Assembly (NCBI GenBank): GCA_002712565.1
Contig: PAUA01000029.1
Coordinates: 32,590-56,405 of the forward strand
Source of the DNA: Gemmatimonadota bacterium
GTDB taxonomy: Bacteria > Gemmatimonadota > Gemmatimonadetes > Longimicrobiales > UBA6960
Direction of reading: 5' to 3'
Length of the DNA: 23,816 nucleotides
How positions within the stretch are numbered: the first letter of the stretch is position 1; the number at the start of each line of letters is the position of its first letter. Made by a program: the position numbers and the translations under genes. Of this stretch, positions 14,901-23,720 are shown piece after piece. The notes below the pieces were generated by a model. That model was given only the letters and a program-made list of their open reading frames with translations. It ran no database searches and was not told the origin of the DNA.

Positions 14901-17099
14901 TCACGGCGCCTCGACGTACCGGCGGCCCCCCAGTGCAGTGATACGTGTCGAGGCTGCGTCCTCGGTAAGCTGGGAGATCTCCTCGACCGGCCGGAGCCCG
15001 ACGACGGCGGCATCCGCCAACAGGATGAACAAGAATTGAAACTGGGTCGGGATACTGAGCGTGCTGCGATCCTGCCAGATCTCGCGGTCTTTGATTCCTC
15101 GGTACCGATACACGTCTTGGACCAAAGTCAGATTCCGTTCGAGATCGAACCACTCGGCCCCCATCTGGGCGGTCCCTTGGATCCAACCTTCCGGTGGGTC
15201 CGCCCCCAGGTCTCGCATTACCAGCTTGGTCGCAAGGCCATGCCGGACTCCGAACCGCTCCAAACCGAGTGACTGCAGGAGTCCGGCGGAACTGGCAAAA
15301 TAGATCGGTCGCAGCTCGGCCGAGTTCTGAATCATGCTGAGGGCGATCCGGACCGCCCGATCCATGTAGGTCCCCGACGGATATGTGACCAAAACACTAT
15401 CGAGCAACAAGCTGAGATCTTCTGGGAGTGTACCCGCCGTTACGGCGTTCAAGACCTCATCCGTAGCCAGAGAGACCGCCTGATCCGGGGGTGCACCGGT
15501 CGAATAGATGCCCGCAGCGAATTGCTCGTCGAAGGGCCTCTGCCGGCCCGGCGCCGTCCGGTCTCTGATTTGGCGCGGGTACCAGTCGGTGTAGAGATAC
15601 TGGAGGACGATGACCGTCACATCCTTGCGCACCCCTTCAATCTCTTGAGCATACCAGAGCGGGAAGGTGTCGTTGTCCCCATTGGTGAACAGGACCCCAT
15701 ACGGCTCGACACTCATGAGCAGGTCGTACGCCCAGTCGAACGCGGCATAATCACCCGACCGGCTCGCCCATTCCCAGTTGTAGGTGAGGGGGATGAAAGT
15801 GATCAACAGGATCGGCATCCACTTGCGGTAGGCGGCAGCCTCGCCCCATTGATTTGCAAGGGCCGCCCAGAATCCAGCCAGACCGATCCCGGCCAGATTC
15901 CCCCACACGATGAAGCTCGCCACGAAGAAATAGTCCCTCTCGCGAACCTCGTGGAGGGTCCGGTCGGCAACGTCCGGCGCCAGCGAAAACCCTAGTTTGA
16001 AATTCAGGTACACGACCAGACCGACCGTGAGCGTCGCCGTCAACGCCGCTACGTAGCTGAAGATCATGCGGTCGGCACGCCACAACACGAGTAAGCCCAT
16101 GAAACCCATCGCCATGAACAGTATGGTGGGAGCGAGTCGGGCTCCCAGGTATCCAACGCCGCTGGGCACTACGCTCAACTCGGCTCCGCGGGCCCACTGC
16201 CAATCGAAGTACTGAAAATAGTTAAGAAACTGGTATCTGAGCGGGGCCTGCCTTTCGCTGAGCGGAGGCTTCGCGTACTGCGCTCGCGAGAGATTGCTGG
16301 CCAGTGCTGGGCACCCGCCCCCACCGTTGGTATATACCGCGACAACGGCACTTGGCACCGATTCGCAGACCGGGTTTCCTTCATTGATGATGGGGTCCTG
16401 AGCTGCGCGGATCGGTAGGAAGAAATTGAACGAGATTCCCAGAATCACCAGAGGAATAGCTCGGATCCAAAAGCGCGCACTCAACAACACCGCTGGGCCG
16501 GCCAGCAATACGAACAAGGCTAGAGCTGGTGCAGGAAGGACGGACATGAGGTGATTGCTCGCCCCCAACACCATCAGGTAAAGGGCGGCAAGGAGGGCCC
16601 TGACTCCCGCCGGCTCTCCGCGCTGATCGTACCATCTGATCGCAAGCCACGAGACCGCAGCGATCACGGCCACACTCACCGTGTAGACTTTTTCGTTCGC
16701 CGTGGATTGGTTCCACACCGTGTAGGCGGTCGCCCCCATCACTGCTCCGCACGCAGCTCCGATCGTGAGCATCCACCGCTCTTCGATCACGGTGGACAGC
16801 ACCCGATGCCCGACCAAGAAGAAAAAGAACGTGGCAGCCGAGCTCGTAGCGGCGGCCAGGAGGTTGATTCGCACCGCCACCGGCAGGCCCAACGGAGCCA
16901 GCAAGAGGCTCCATACCCGTGCGAGTGAGACAAACAGAGGATTGCCCGGGGGATGAGGAATGCCCAGGAGATGCCCCGTAGTGATGTACTCGCTGGCGTC
17001 CCACCAAGCTGTGGTGGGCGATAGGGTCAGAACGTAGAGGCCGAAGATGGCCAGCCCGAGCAGTGCCCCTTCCCGGTACGGTGGTCGATATTCGGTCAT
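14901..17099 (-). CDS. DUF2723 polytopic membrane protein (PMT-like glycosyltransferase)
   Basis: With ATG 17099 the protein has 732 residues. The open frame runs on to 17555, but that extra part lacks membrane character and overlaps the divergent hydrolase. The start is supported by MTEYRPPYREGALLGLAIFG, which leads directly into the first helix. The DUF2723 signature is clear: LSPTTAWWDASEYITTGHLLGIPHPPGNPLFV, with acidic residues after the first helix and PHPPG. Roughly ten to twelve hydrophobic helices follow to about residue 470. A C-terminal soluble portion includes TNGDNDTFPLWYAQEIEGVRKDVTV, common to these proteins. The family is related to protein O-mannosyltransferases and GT-C fold enzymes that use polyprenyl-phosphate sugars at the periplasmic face, but few members are tested. 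Family is confident; donor and acceptor are unknown. It is upstream of the ThiF gene and divergent from the hydrolase. Confidence 0.9.
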   Translation of the reverse strand: MTEYRPPYREGALLGLAIFGLYVLTLSPTTAWWDASEYITTGHLLGIPHPPGNPLFVSLARVWSLLLAPLGLPVAVRINLLAAATSSAATFFFFLVGHRVLSTVIEERWMLTIGAACGAVMGATAYTVWNQSTANEKVYTVSVAVIAAVSWLAIRWYDQRGEPAGVRALLAALYLMVLGASNHLMSVLPAPALALFVLLAGPAVLLSARFWIRAIPLVILGISFNFFLPIRAAQDPIINEGNPVCESVPSAVVAVYTNGGGGCPALASNLSRAQYAKPPLSERQAPLRYQFLNYFQYFDWQWARGAELSVVPSGVGYLGARLAPTILFMAMGFMGLLVLWRADRMIFSYVAALTATLTVGLVVYLNFKLGFSLAPDVADRTLHEVRERDYFFVASFIVWGNLAGIGLAGFWAALANQWGEAAAYRKWMPILLITFIPLTYNWEWASRSGDYAAFDWAYDLLMSVEPYGVLFTNGDNDTFPLWYAQEIEGVRKDVTVIVLQYLYTDWYPRQIRDRTAPGRQRPFDEQFAAGIYSTGAPPDQAVSLATDEVLNAVTAGTLPEDLSLLLDSVLVTYPSGTYMDRAVRIALSMIQNSAELRPIYFASSAGLLQSLGLERFGVRHGLATKLVMRDLGADPPEGWIQGTAQMGAEWFDLERNLTLVQDVYRYRGIKDREIWQDRSTLSIPTQFQFLFILLADAAVVGLRPVEEISQLTEDAASTRITALGGRRYVEAP

Positions 17100-17205
17100 T
17101 CCATAAACTACCCCTGAAGGGCCAGGGCGTCGACGCGTTTGATCCCGCGGGTGTTGCGGGTGGCGCCTGGCGGTCCCGACCACGCCAATCATACCTTCTC
17201 CCTCC

Positions 17206-18306
17206 ATGACGACGGTGTTGAGAACCACCAGGGCCCTCACGAGTTGGGTCACCGGCAGGTCGGCGGTAGAGGAATACGAGACCGTTCTGTCCAGAGGGGA
17301 TCGTGAGGTTCCGGCTTCCGTCATCCTCCCGGCCAAAGGAGGCCGGAACCTGCCGGGATGGGTCGTTCTACATGGGGTTACCCGACCCGGGCGGTTCCAC
17401 CCGACCCTGCTGCGCTTCGTTCGCGCCCTGGCGTCTTCCAAGGCCGCTGTCCTGGTGCCCCAGATTCCCGAGTGGGTGGACCTGAGTCTGGAGCCCGAAC
17501 GGACCCTTCCAACAGTTCGGGCCGCACTAGACGGCCTCCGGTCTCTTCCAGGCACGTCGGACGGGCCCTATGGGCTGATCGGCTTTTCCTTCGGCGCGCC
17601 ACAAGCGATGATCGCCGCCGCTCACCAGGATGTGTCGGAGCAGTTGGCGGGGGTCGTCGGGTTCGGCAGTTACTTTGACGTCGCGAGCATGGTCCGCTTT
17701 CAGATGACGGGTCGGTTCGACTTGGGAGATGCCACCCATCGCCTCCGACCCGACCCGTACGGGCGATGGATCATGGGATGGAACCACCTCACGTCCATCC
17801 CTGAATACCAGAACGCCCAGGACGTCGCCGATGCCTTACGGCGCCTCGCCGTCGAAGCCGGCGAGCGACGGATCCTGGCGTGGGATCCTTCTTACGACAC
17901 GCTCAAGGAGCACCTCAAAGGACAGGTGTCGGAGGATCACAGGGAGATCTTCGATCTGTTTGCGCCTCCGTCTGACCGCGAGCCGGCGGAGACCGAAGCA
18001 GAGCGGATCGCGCCGCTGCTGACCCGCGCCGCCATAGAGAGCACTCCGCTCTTGGACCCACTCCCCTTCCTAGACCGCCTAGAGCCCCCCGTCCAACTCA
18101 TTCATGGACAAAACGATCGCCTGATTCCATATAGTGAGACGCTCCGCTTGGAGGCGGCGTTCCCCGAAGGAAAGAGCATCGACACGACGATCACAGCGCT
18201 TATGGATCACTCGGAGCAGGGGGGGCGGCTGGCCAACATAGGTAAGGAGATCAGCGAGGGTGTGAAGTTGCTCCGAACGCTCGGACGTCTACTGGGAACT
18301 GTTTAG
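17206..18306 (+). CDS. Alpha/beta hydrolase, likely esterase or acyl hydrolase
   Basis: A 366-residue protein with a complete catalytic triad in the canonical order. The oxyanion region is VVLHGVTRPG (53-62). The nucleophile elbow is GFSFG (Ser128), the acid HGQNDRLIP (Asp304), and the histidine DHSEQGG (His335). A central insertion (about 160-280) with many acidic residues forms a lid or cap. No signal peptide is visible, though the N-terminus is moderately basic (RTTRALTSWVTGR). The ATG at 17206 has no clear ribosome site; a GTG and a TTG at codons 4 and 5 are alternative starts. The gene is divergent from the DUF2723 protein over 106 bp. The nearest functional description is a serine hydrolase of unknown substrate. 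Confidence 0.88.
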   Translation: MTTVLRTTRALTSWVTGRSAVEEYETVLSRGDREVPASVILPAKGGRNLPGWVVLHGVTRPGRFHPTLLRFVRALASSKAAVLVPQIPEWVDLSLEPERTLPTVRAALDGLRSLPGTSDGPYGLIGFSFGAPQAMIAAAHQDVSEQLAGVVGFGSYFDVASMVRFQMTGRFDLGDATHRLRPDPYGRWIMGWNHLTSIPEYQNAQDVADALRRLAVEAGERRILAWDPSYDTLKEHLKGQVSEDHREIFDLFAPPSDREPAETEAERIAPLLTRAAIESTPLLDPLPFLDRLEPPVQLIHGQNDRLIPYSETLRLEAAFPEGKSIDTTITALMDHSEQGGRLANIGKEISEGVKLLRTLGRLLGTV

Positions 18307-18333
18307 TTGTAGACCTTCACAGCCTTCCGAGTC

Positions 18334-18470
18334 TCATCTTCCCGCGAGAAGCTGTCCAGCGGCCGAGCTGACCTCGGGATCCTTGTCGGATTTCGCCTTC
18401 TCGACCAGGCGTGGGGCGTGCCTACGGAAGCGAGTGCGGAGAGGCCAGCGATGCGCACTCCGGTCGGCGG
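18334..18470 (-). pseudogene. Frameshifted HEAT-repeat remnant
   Basis: Reading the minus strand from about 18467, one frame gives PTGVRIAGLSALASVGTPHA. Near 18410 the sense moves to another frame giving PRLVEKAKSDKDPEVSSAAG and ending at TGA 18334-18336. Together they match the shape of a HEAT repeat (VRIAALxALxxIGD - PRLVEKAxxDxDPEVR). No single frame carries both halves, and no start is evident upstream, where the 18541-18550 region is closed by a stop in one frame. This looks like the decayed 3' end of a HEAT-repeat protein. The match is short, so chance cannot be excluded. Confidence 0.4.
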
Positions 18471-18523
18471 ACTGGAGAACAGACGGCGAACGCCCCCGGA
18501 CCCGCTGAACGGCCCGACCGGCG

Positions 18524-18553
18524 TTGTCGAATGTCCGGCCACACCGCTAGAAT
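18524..18553 (+). promoter_or_regulatory. Promoter-like element upstream of the Asp-box protein
   Basis: TTGTCG (18524-18529) and TAGAAT (18548-18553) are separated by 18 bases. Predicted start of transcription is near 18560, before the hairpin at 18573-18606 and 76 bases ahead of the ATG at 18636. Confidence 0.45.
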
Positions 18554-18572
18554 CTTTCCGTACGGGTCGCTC

Positions 18573-18606
18573 GAGTTAGGATGGCCCACGGGCTAACTCT
18601 CTTTTT
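18573..18606 (+). terminator. Hairpin plus T-tract: intrinsic terminator or leader attenuator
   Basis: GAGTTAG (18573-18579) pairs with CTAACTC (18593-18599), with an alternative inner GCCC/GGGC helix. TCTTTTT follows directly. It points along the plus strand, 267 bases after the hydrolase stop and 30 bases before the next start codon. It could end the hydrolase transcript or, given the promoter-like element just upstream, attenuate the Asp-box gene. Confidence 0.5.
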
Positions 18607-18635
18607 CGACCAGAACCTTTCCCGACGAGGCTCAC

Positions 18636-21600
18636 ATGCGGTGTCGCTCGAACGGTCTCTGCCGTTCCCGACTCACGGGGACGATCAGAGTGCTCGGTGC
18701 GTGCGCCGTTCTTTTCAGCTGGACCGCATCACCAGCCACGTCACAGGTCGTGGCAGAGGATGTGTTATCAGCCCTGCGCTACCGGCACATCGGACCCGTA
18801 GGCAACCGCGTGGCCGCCGTGACCGGCGTGCCCGGAGATCCCAACACGTACTACTTCGGTGCAGCTTCCGGGGGGATCTTCCGTTCCAGGGATGGGGGTC
18901 ACAGCTGGACGCCGATCTTCGATGCACAGGACGCCGCCTCGATCGGCGCGATCGCGATCGCGCCCTCCGCAGACAGTGTGATCTGGGTCGGCACCGGAGA
19001 GCCGTTCATCCGTAGCAATGTCTCGATCGGCGACGGAGTCTACAGATCGACGGATGGCGGTGATACCTGGGAGCACAGGGGCCTCTCAGCGACTGGCCGG
19101 ATCGGGCGGATGGTCGTACACCCCACCGACCCCGACATCGTCTACGCAGCGGCTCTCGGCCACCTATATGGCCCCCAGGAGGAGAGAGGCATTTTTCGCA
19201 CGACCGACGGTGGCAACTCCTGGGATCGTGTCCTCTTCGTTGACGAGAGCACTGGGGGCGTCGACGTGGTCATGGACCCCAGTGACTCTAGGGTCCTCTT
19301 CGCGGCTACTTGGCAAATGTTCATACAGCCGTGGGGACGCTGGAGCGGAGGCCCGGGCAGTGGGATCTACATGTCCCGTGACGCGGGCGACACGTGGGAG
19401 CGATTGGAGGGGCGCGGGCTTCCGACTGGCACCATGGGCAAGATCGGGCTCGCCATAGCTCCCTCGGACCCGGACCGCATCTACGCCCTCATCGAAACCA
19501 ATACGAATCGTGACTATGAGCCGCTGGATGAGCATGAAGGAGTCCTGTGGCGATCGGACGACGGGGGCCGCAACTGGGCGATGGTCAACGCCGACCACAC
19601 CCTCGCGCAGCGACCTCTCTATTACACCCGTGCCGTCGCGGCTCCGGACGACCCCGACGAAGTTCACTTTCTTTCGACGCGCTACACGCGTTCTCTGAAC
19701 GCCGGCGAAGACTTCTCGGTCGGCAACCCCGGCGGCGACAGTCACGACATGTGGATCGATCCCCTTCTGCCCAATCGCATGATCGTCGGCCACGACTCAG
19801 GGGTGAGTATCTCCACCGATCGGGGAATGAGTTGGTGGCGCCCCCGGCTCCCCATCGCACAGATGTACCACGTGAACACGGACACACGAATCCCGTATTC
19901 CGTATACGGAAACCGCCAGGACGGTGGTACACAGATGGGCCCCAGCAATTCGCTCACATCGGGGGGAATTTCCATCGGCGAGTGGCAGTCCGTGGGAGGC
20001 TGCGAGACCGGGTTCTCTGTACCCGACCCAGTGGAGCCCAACATCGTGTGGGCCGGGTGTTACGACGGGAGCCTCACGCGCTACGATCACCGGTTGGGGC
20101 TGGCCCGCAGCGTGAGCGTGTGGCCGGCCAATCCCGAGGGGTGGGCCGCGGGTGATCTCCGATACCGCTTCCAGTGGACCTTTCCGATCCACATTTCGCC
20201 GCACGATCACGAACGCATCTACGTGGGTAGCCAGCACGTCCACGTGACGATGAACGGTGGCCAGAGCTGGGAGGTACTGAGCCCTGACCTCACGACCAAC
20301 GACAAGTTCAAACAACAGCGCACGGGCGGGCTCACATTGGACGACGCCGGGCCCACATACGTCGCCGTTCTCTTTGCGATCGCGGAATCGCCCGTGGAAG
20401 AGGGCGTGATTTGGACCGGGTCCAACGACGGACTCGTACATATTTCGCTCGACGGCGGACAAATCTGGACGAATATCACGGAAAACATCCCAGACCTCCC
20501 GCCATGGGGCACAATCTCCAATATTGAACCCTCCCCCCACGACGCCGGAACCGCGTACCTGACGGTCGACCTCCATCAGTTGGGCAACACCGAGCCATAC
20601 GTCTACAGGACGACCGACTACGGGAATTCATGGACATCGCTGAACCAGACAATCCCGAGAAGTGTGTTCAGCTACGCGCACGTGGTTCGGGAAGACCCGG
20701 TGCGGCCGGGCCTTCTCTATCTCGGCACCGAGAACGCCCTCTACGCGTCACTGGATGACGGAGAAAACTGGACGAGGATGCGAAGCAATTTGCCTCCCGC
20801 TCCCGTTCACGATCTGACGATCCAGAGCGGCTTCAACGATCTAGTGGTGGCAACCTATGGCCGCGGCTTCTGGATCATGGACGATATTACACCTCTCCAA
20901 CAGCTGACCGAGGAAGTGATGGCGTCGGAGGTCCACCTGTTCACTCCGAGAACCGCCTACCGCTTTCTCACGCGCCAACCCTCGCAGAGCCAACCCCAGG
21001 ACCCCGGCACGGGAACCAACCCGGTGTACGGCGCGTCCATTTCGTTCTTCTTGGAGAGTGTTCCGGCAGGGGGTGTGCGACTCGAAATCCATGATGAGGC
21101 TGGTCAGTCTGTACAAGTCCTCGGCATGAACCGCCTCCGTCCCGGCATCAATCGGGTGCACTGGGATCTTCGGGAGACATCGTCCACCACGCCGAGGCTC
21201 AGAACCGTTCCGTTGGGGCACGCCCATGTGGAGTTGTCAGATCAGGGGTGGAGATCGTTGGGTGAGGGCGGCCGTGTGACGCCGCTGGCAACTCCCGGCA
21301 CGTATACGGTGACACTTCGTGCTGCAGGGTTCGAGTTGGTACAGCCGTTGGAGCTTCTGAAGGACCCCAACTCGGGGGGTAGTGACCTGGAAATCCAAGA
21401 GCAAGTGACCATGGTGCGGGAAATTCGCGAGTCTGTGGATTCCGTGGTCTCGTTGATCGACCGGATCGAGCGCATCCGGGCTCAGACCCAGCTCGTGCTG
21501 GAACGGAACGGCGACCATGCAGCCGCAGAGGAGATCCGTCAGGCCGGTGCGACACTGGAAGCGCTGCTCATCAATCTGGAAACGCGTCTCTTCGACGTGC

Positions 21601-21851
21601 GTCTTACTGGAGGTACCGCGCGACAGGATACCCTCCGCTCTGCTAGGCGCCTCTATGCCCGGCTCACGAGCCTCGCCGGTTACATCACCGGAACCGACGA
21701 TCGGCCCACGGATCAGAGCAGGGAGGTCTTCGAAATGCTCCGAAGCGAGTTGGGAGACTACCAGCGCCAGATGGCAGCACTAGGAGAAGACCTGGCAACG
21801 TTCAACAGGCTACTCGACGACCGAGGAATCGAGCCTATCGCCCTAAACTAA
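18636..21851 (+). CDS. Large secreted Asp-box (VPS10/BNR sialidase-like) beta-propeller protein
   Basis: A 1071-residue exported protein. ATG 18636 is preceded by CGAGG at a good distance. The N-terminus has basic residues and then GACAVLFSWTASPATSQ, a signal peptide ending about residue 36. Residues 40-780 form one or two propellers with at least ten Asp-box motifs of form SxDxGxxW: SRDGGHSW (84-91), STDGGDTW (138-145), TTDGGNSW (189-196), SRDAGDTW (247-254), SDDGGRNW (307-314), then STDRGMSW, NGGQSW, DGGQIW, TTDYGNSW and LDDGENW. A beta-rich domain follows (about 790-910). The C-terminal 160 residues are helical and charged, probably coiled coil. Proteins with this layout are often labelled glycosyl hydrolase or VPS10-domain, but catalytic residues are not evident and the substrate is unknown. 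It has no close operon partner. Confidence 0.92.
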   Translation: MRCRSNGLCRSRLTGTIRVLGACAVLFSWTASPATSQVVAEDVLSALRYRHIGPVGNRVAAVTGVPGDPNTYYFGAASGGIFRSRDGGHSWTPIFDAQDAASIGAIAIAPSADSVIWVGTGEPFIRSNVSIGDGVYRSTDGGDTWEHRGLSATGRIGRMVVHPTDPDIVYAAALGHLYGPQEERGIFRTTDGGNSWDRVLFVDESTGGVDVVMDPSDSRVLFAATWQMFIQPWGRWSGGPGSGIYMSRDAGDTWERLEGRGLPTGTMGKIGLAIAPSDPDRIYALIETNTNRDYEPLDEHEGVLWRSDDGGRNWAMVNADHTLAQRPLYYTRAVAAPDDPDEVHFLSTRYTRSLNAGEDFSVGNPGGDSHDMWIDPLLPNRMIVGHDSGVSISTDRGMSWWRPRLPIAQMYHVNTDTRIPYSVYGNRQDGGTQMGPSNSLTSGGISIGEWQSVGGCETGFSVPDPVEPNIVWAGCYDGSLTRYDHRLGLARSVSVWPANPEGWAAGDLRYRFQWTFPIHISPHDHERIYVGSQHVHVTMNGGQSWEVLSPDLTTNDKFKQQRTGGLTLDDAGPTYVAVLFAIAESPVEEGVIWTGSNDGLVHISLDGGQIWTNITENIPDLPPWGTISNIEPSPHDAGTAYLTVDLHQLGNTEPYVYRTTDYGNSWTSLNQTIPRSVFSYAHVVREDPVRPGLLYLGTENALYASLDDGENWTRMRSNLPPAPVHDLTIQSGFNDLVVATYGRGFWIMDDITPLQQLTEEVMASEVHLFTPRTAYRFLTRQPSQSQPQDPGTGTNPVYGASISFFLESVPAGGVRLEIHDEAGQSVQVLGMNRLRPGINRVHWDLRETSSTTPRLRTVPLGHAHVELSDQGWRSLGEGGRVTPLATPGTYTVTLRAAGFELVQPLELLKDPNSGGSDLEIQEQVTMVREIRESVDSVVSLIDRIERIRAQTQLVLERNGDHAAAEEIRQAGATLEALLINLETRLFDVRLTGGTARQDTLRSARRLYARLTSLAGYITGTDDRPTDQSREVFEMLRSELGDYQRQMAALGEDLATFNRLLDDRGIEPIALN

Positions 21852-21916
21852 GGCAGTGGCGACTCCTCTTCCACCAACGAGCTAGAAGTGGGACCCGGAC
21901 CCAACAGCCAAGGAAG

Positions 21917-22141
21917 TCAACCTCGTTTGATTAGGGCCCGCACTATGATACCCGCAACTATCGCGAACCCGAGCGCGGTCTTCGCCGTCTGACTCAAACG
22001 GCTTTCGAGATCTTCGATGGCCTCGCGGCCGGACGGGGCAGCGGGATCCTGCGCGAGATGTATCGCGCAGTAGTCGGAGCCCTTCATGGCATTCAACCGA
22101 CAGTCCGTTCCTTTCCTGGTCGTACCCTTACATTGTGCCAC
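21917..22141 (-). CDS. Small Cys/His zinc-ribbon-like protein with C-terminal membrane helix (DUF5763-like)
   Basis: A 74-residue protein starting at GTG 22141, with an exceptionally strong ribosome site AGGAGGTGA (22154-22146) seven bases from the start after the GGAGG core. The first 30 residues contain Cys4, Cys14, Cys25 and His28 in the pattern CKGTTRKGTDC...GSDYCAIH, resembling DUF5763-type modules that probably bind zinc. A Pro/Ala linker, a charged helix (REAIEDLESRLSQ) and a short hydrophobic segment TALGFAIVAGIIVRALI (55-71) follow, ending KRG. This suggests a cytoplasmic metal-binding head on a tail anchor. It is convergent with the Asp-box gene and 150 bp downstream of the folate gene, with its own promoter. 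Function is unknown. Confidence 0.85.
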   Translation of the reverse strand: MAQCKGTTRKGTDCRLNAMKGSDYCAIHLAQDPAAPSGREAIEDLESRLSQTAKTALGFAIVAGIIVRALIKRG

Positions 22142-22184
22142 GTACTCACCTCCTCACTGCATCGGGCGCGCACACTACAGCCTC

Positions 22185-22190
22185 ATTATA
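22185..22190 (-). promoter_or_regulatory. Consensus -10 box of the small Cys/His protein
   Basis: The minus strand reads TATAAT at 22190-22185, a perfect -10. The -35 position (near 22213-22208) is poor. Transcription would begin near 22178, giving a leader of about 37 bases that contains the strong ribosome site. Confidence 0.5.
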
Positions 22191-22291
22191 CGCGCGACCG
22201 CCCGACGGGATTCATTTCTTTCTTTCAGCATGCCCTACGAGCCGAACTCGATTCCTTGAGCCAATGGCAACTCCGTACTCCATCCGTGTGG

Positions 22292-23665
22292 TCAGGGCTT
22301 CACCGCTGCGCCGGCATCGAGTTGGGACAGCCGGTCCGAGTGGTGCCGACTCACCAGCGTCGCGTGTCCTTCCACGTCGTGGACGCGGAGGATTTCAACG
22401 CCCTTCTCGACAAGACCGCGGCTGACAGTGAGTGTCTCTGCATCGCGCCCGGCGCTCGGCTTCTCCGTGACGGTTCGCAGAAACGACTTCCGGCTGTGAC
22501 CGACCAGTAGCGGGATCTCAAGGTCATGAAAGCGCTCCACGTGCTCAAGGAGATGCCAACTCTGGTGGGCCGTTTTTCCGAAGCCGATCCCCGGATCGAA
22601 CACGAGGCGGTGCCGTTTGATGCCTCTGCGGTCGAACTCCGCCAACCGCTCCTCCGCCCAAGCAATCAAGAACTCCGCCGAGTCACGATCGGGCGGAATG
22701 GACTCTCCCTTCACGACCGGGATCGAGAGGCTGTGCATGAACACGAGTGGAACGTCGGTACTCTCGGCGATCTCCAACATCTCGGGTTGGGTGAACCCGG
22801 TCACATCGTTGAGGATATCTACGCCGATGTCCAGCGCCGATCTGATGGTCGAAGGATTTCGGGAGTCGATACTGATCTGGAAAGGATCTCGACGTCCCAG
22901 CGACCGAACTTCCCCCTGAAGTTCCCGCAGGCCATGCAGCACCGGCTCGACTCGAGCCCACTCGGTTGCCGGATCGATGGTAGCCCCATCTGGGCGCGTG
23001 GATTCGGCGCCGACGTCTATGATGCCGGCGCCCTCCTCTACGAGTCGCCTTGTGTGCATGAGGGCGGTCTCGGGTTCCAGAAAACGCCCTCCGTCGCTGA
23101 AGCTATTGGGAGTGATGTTGAGGATTCCCATGAGGGTGGGGTAACTCACGTCGATGTCGGCGTCCGGTGAGTGGGCGATCTTCCCCACCGACGCCCGGGC
23201 TCCGGCGCGGCTGGCGTGAGCTTCCACGGTCTCAGAATCGAGGATCGTGTCGGGAATCAGATCACGCAGAGGCTCCAGTACGAACGGGCGCTTCAAGATC
23301 TCCGGATGTGGGATGGTCAGATCGTCGGATTTTATCTCACATCCGTCCCACCAGAGGATATCTATGTCGATCACTCTAGGGGCCCACCGCTTATGGTCCT
23401 GCCGCCCCAAGGAACTCTCGATCTCTTGGACGTGTCGCAGGAGAGCGCCGGGCTCGAGGGTCGTCTCCCCCAAGAGCGCACAGTTCAGATAGGGTAGGTC
23501 CCAGGCGGCCGGGGCCCCGGTGGGCGTCAGCGCGGGCGACCCATAGATCCGGCTCAATCGTACCGCGTGAAGAACCGCTCCAGAACCTCGGGACAGGCGC
23601 GAAATAGCCCTCTTCAGGTGGATCGCACGATTCCCCAGGTTACTGCCGAGGCCGAGGATCACCAT
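22292..23665 (-). CDS. folKP: Bifunctional folate enzyme: HPPK (FolK) fused to dihydropteroate synthase (FolP)
   Basis: A 457-residue fusion catalysing two consecutive steps of folate synthesis: pyrophosphorylation of 6-hydroxymethyl-7,8-dihydropterin, then condensation with p-aminobenzoate. The FolK part (1-150) has GLGSNLGNR (5-13) and RWAPRVIDIDILWW (93-106), the ATP and metal signature. The FolP part (170-457) has GILNITPNSFSDGG (180-193), DVGAESTRPDGA (217-228, with an Asp between P and G compared with the usual STRPG), DSRNP, LNDVTG, FDPGIGFGKT (356-364), GHSRKSFL (389-396) and RVHDV (427-431). All substrate-binding motifs look intact. The ATG at 23665 fits the FolK N-terminus MVILGLGSNLG; the ribosome site is weak. 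No folB or folE is in the window. Confidence 0.95.
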   Translation of the reverse strand: MVILGLGSNLGNRAIHLKRAISRLSRGSGAVLHAVRLSRIYGSPALTPTGAPAAWDLPYLNCALLGETTLEPGALLRHVQEIESSLGRQDHKRWAPRVIDIDILWWDGCEIKSDDLTIPHPEILKRPFVLEPLRDLIPDTILDSETVEAHASRAGARASVGKIAHSPDADIDVSYPTLMGILNITPNSFSDGGRFLEPETALMHTRRLVEEGAGIIDVGAESTRPDGATIDPATEWARVEPVLHGLRELQGEVRSLGRRDPFQISIDSRNPSTIRSALDIGVDILNDVTGFTQPEMLEIAESTDVPLVFMHSLSIPVVKGESIPPDRDSAEFLIAWAEERLAEFDRRGIKRHRLVFDPGIGFGKTAHQSWHLLEHVERFHDLEIPLLVGHSRKSFLRTVTEKPSAGRDAETLTVSRGLVEKGVEILRVHDVEGHATLVSRHHSDRLSQLDAGAAVKP

Positions 23666-23720
23666 GGCTCGGCCCCCTGCCAGTTGCCCACCGTGAATTC
23701 GGCGCGCCTGGTACGCGGGG

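Noticed and set aside
13616..15013. Full-length 465-residue reading of the ThiF-rhodanese frame
   Set aside because: The extension past 14842 is Gly/Ser/Arg-rich and overlaps the 3' end of the DUF2723 gene; family members start close to the RYxRH motif.
14901..17555. Full-length 884-residue reading of the DUF2723 frame
   Set aside because: The first 152 residues are low-complexity, Arg/Pro-rich, lack membrane character, and lie antisense to the start of the alpha/beta hydrolase. The natural start is ATG 17099.
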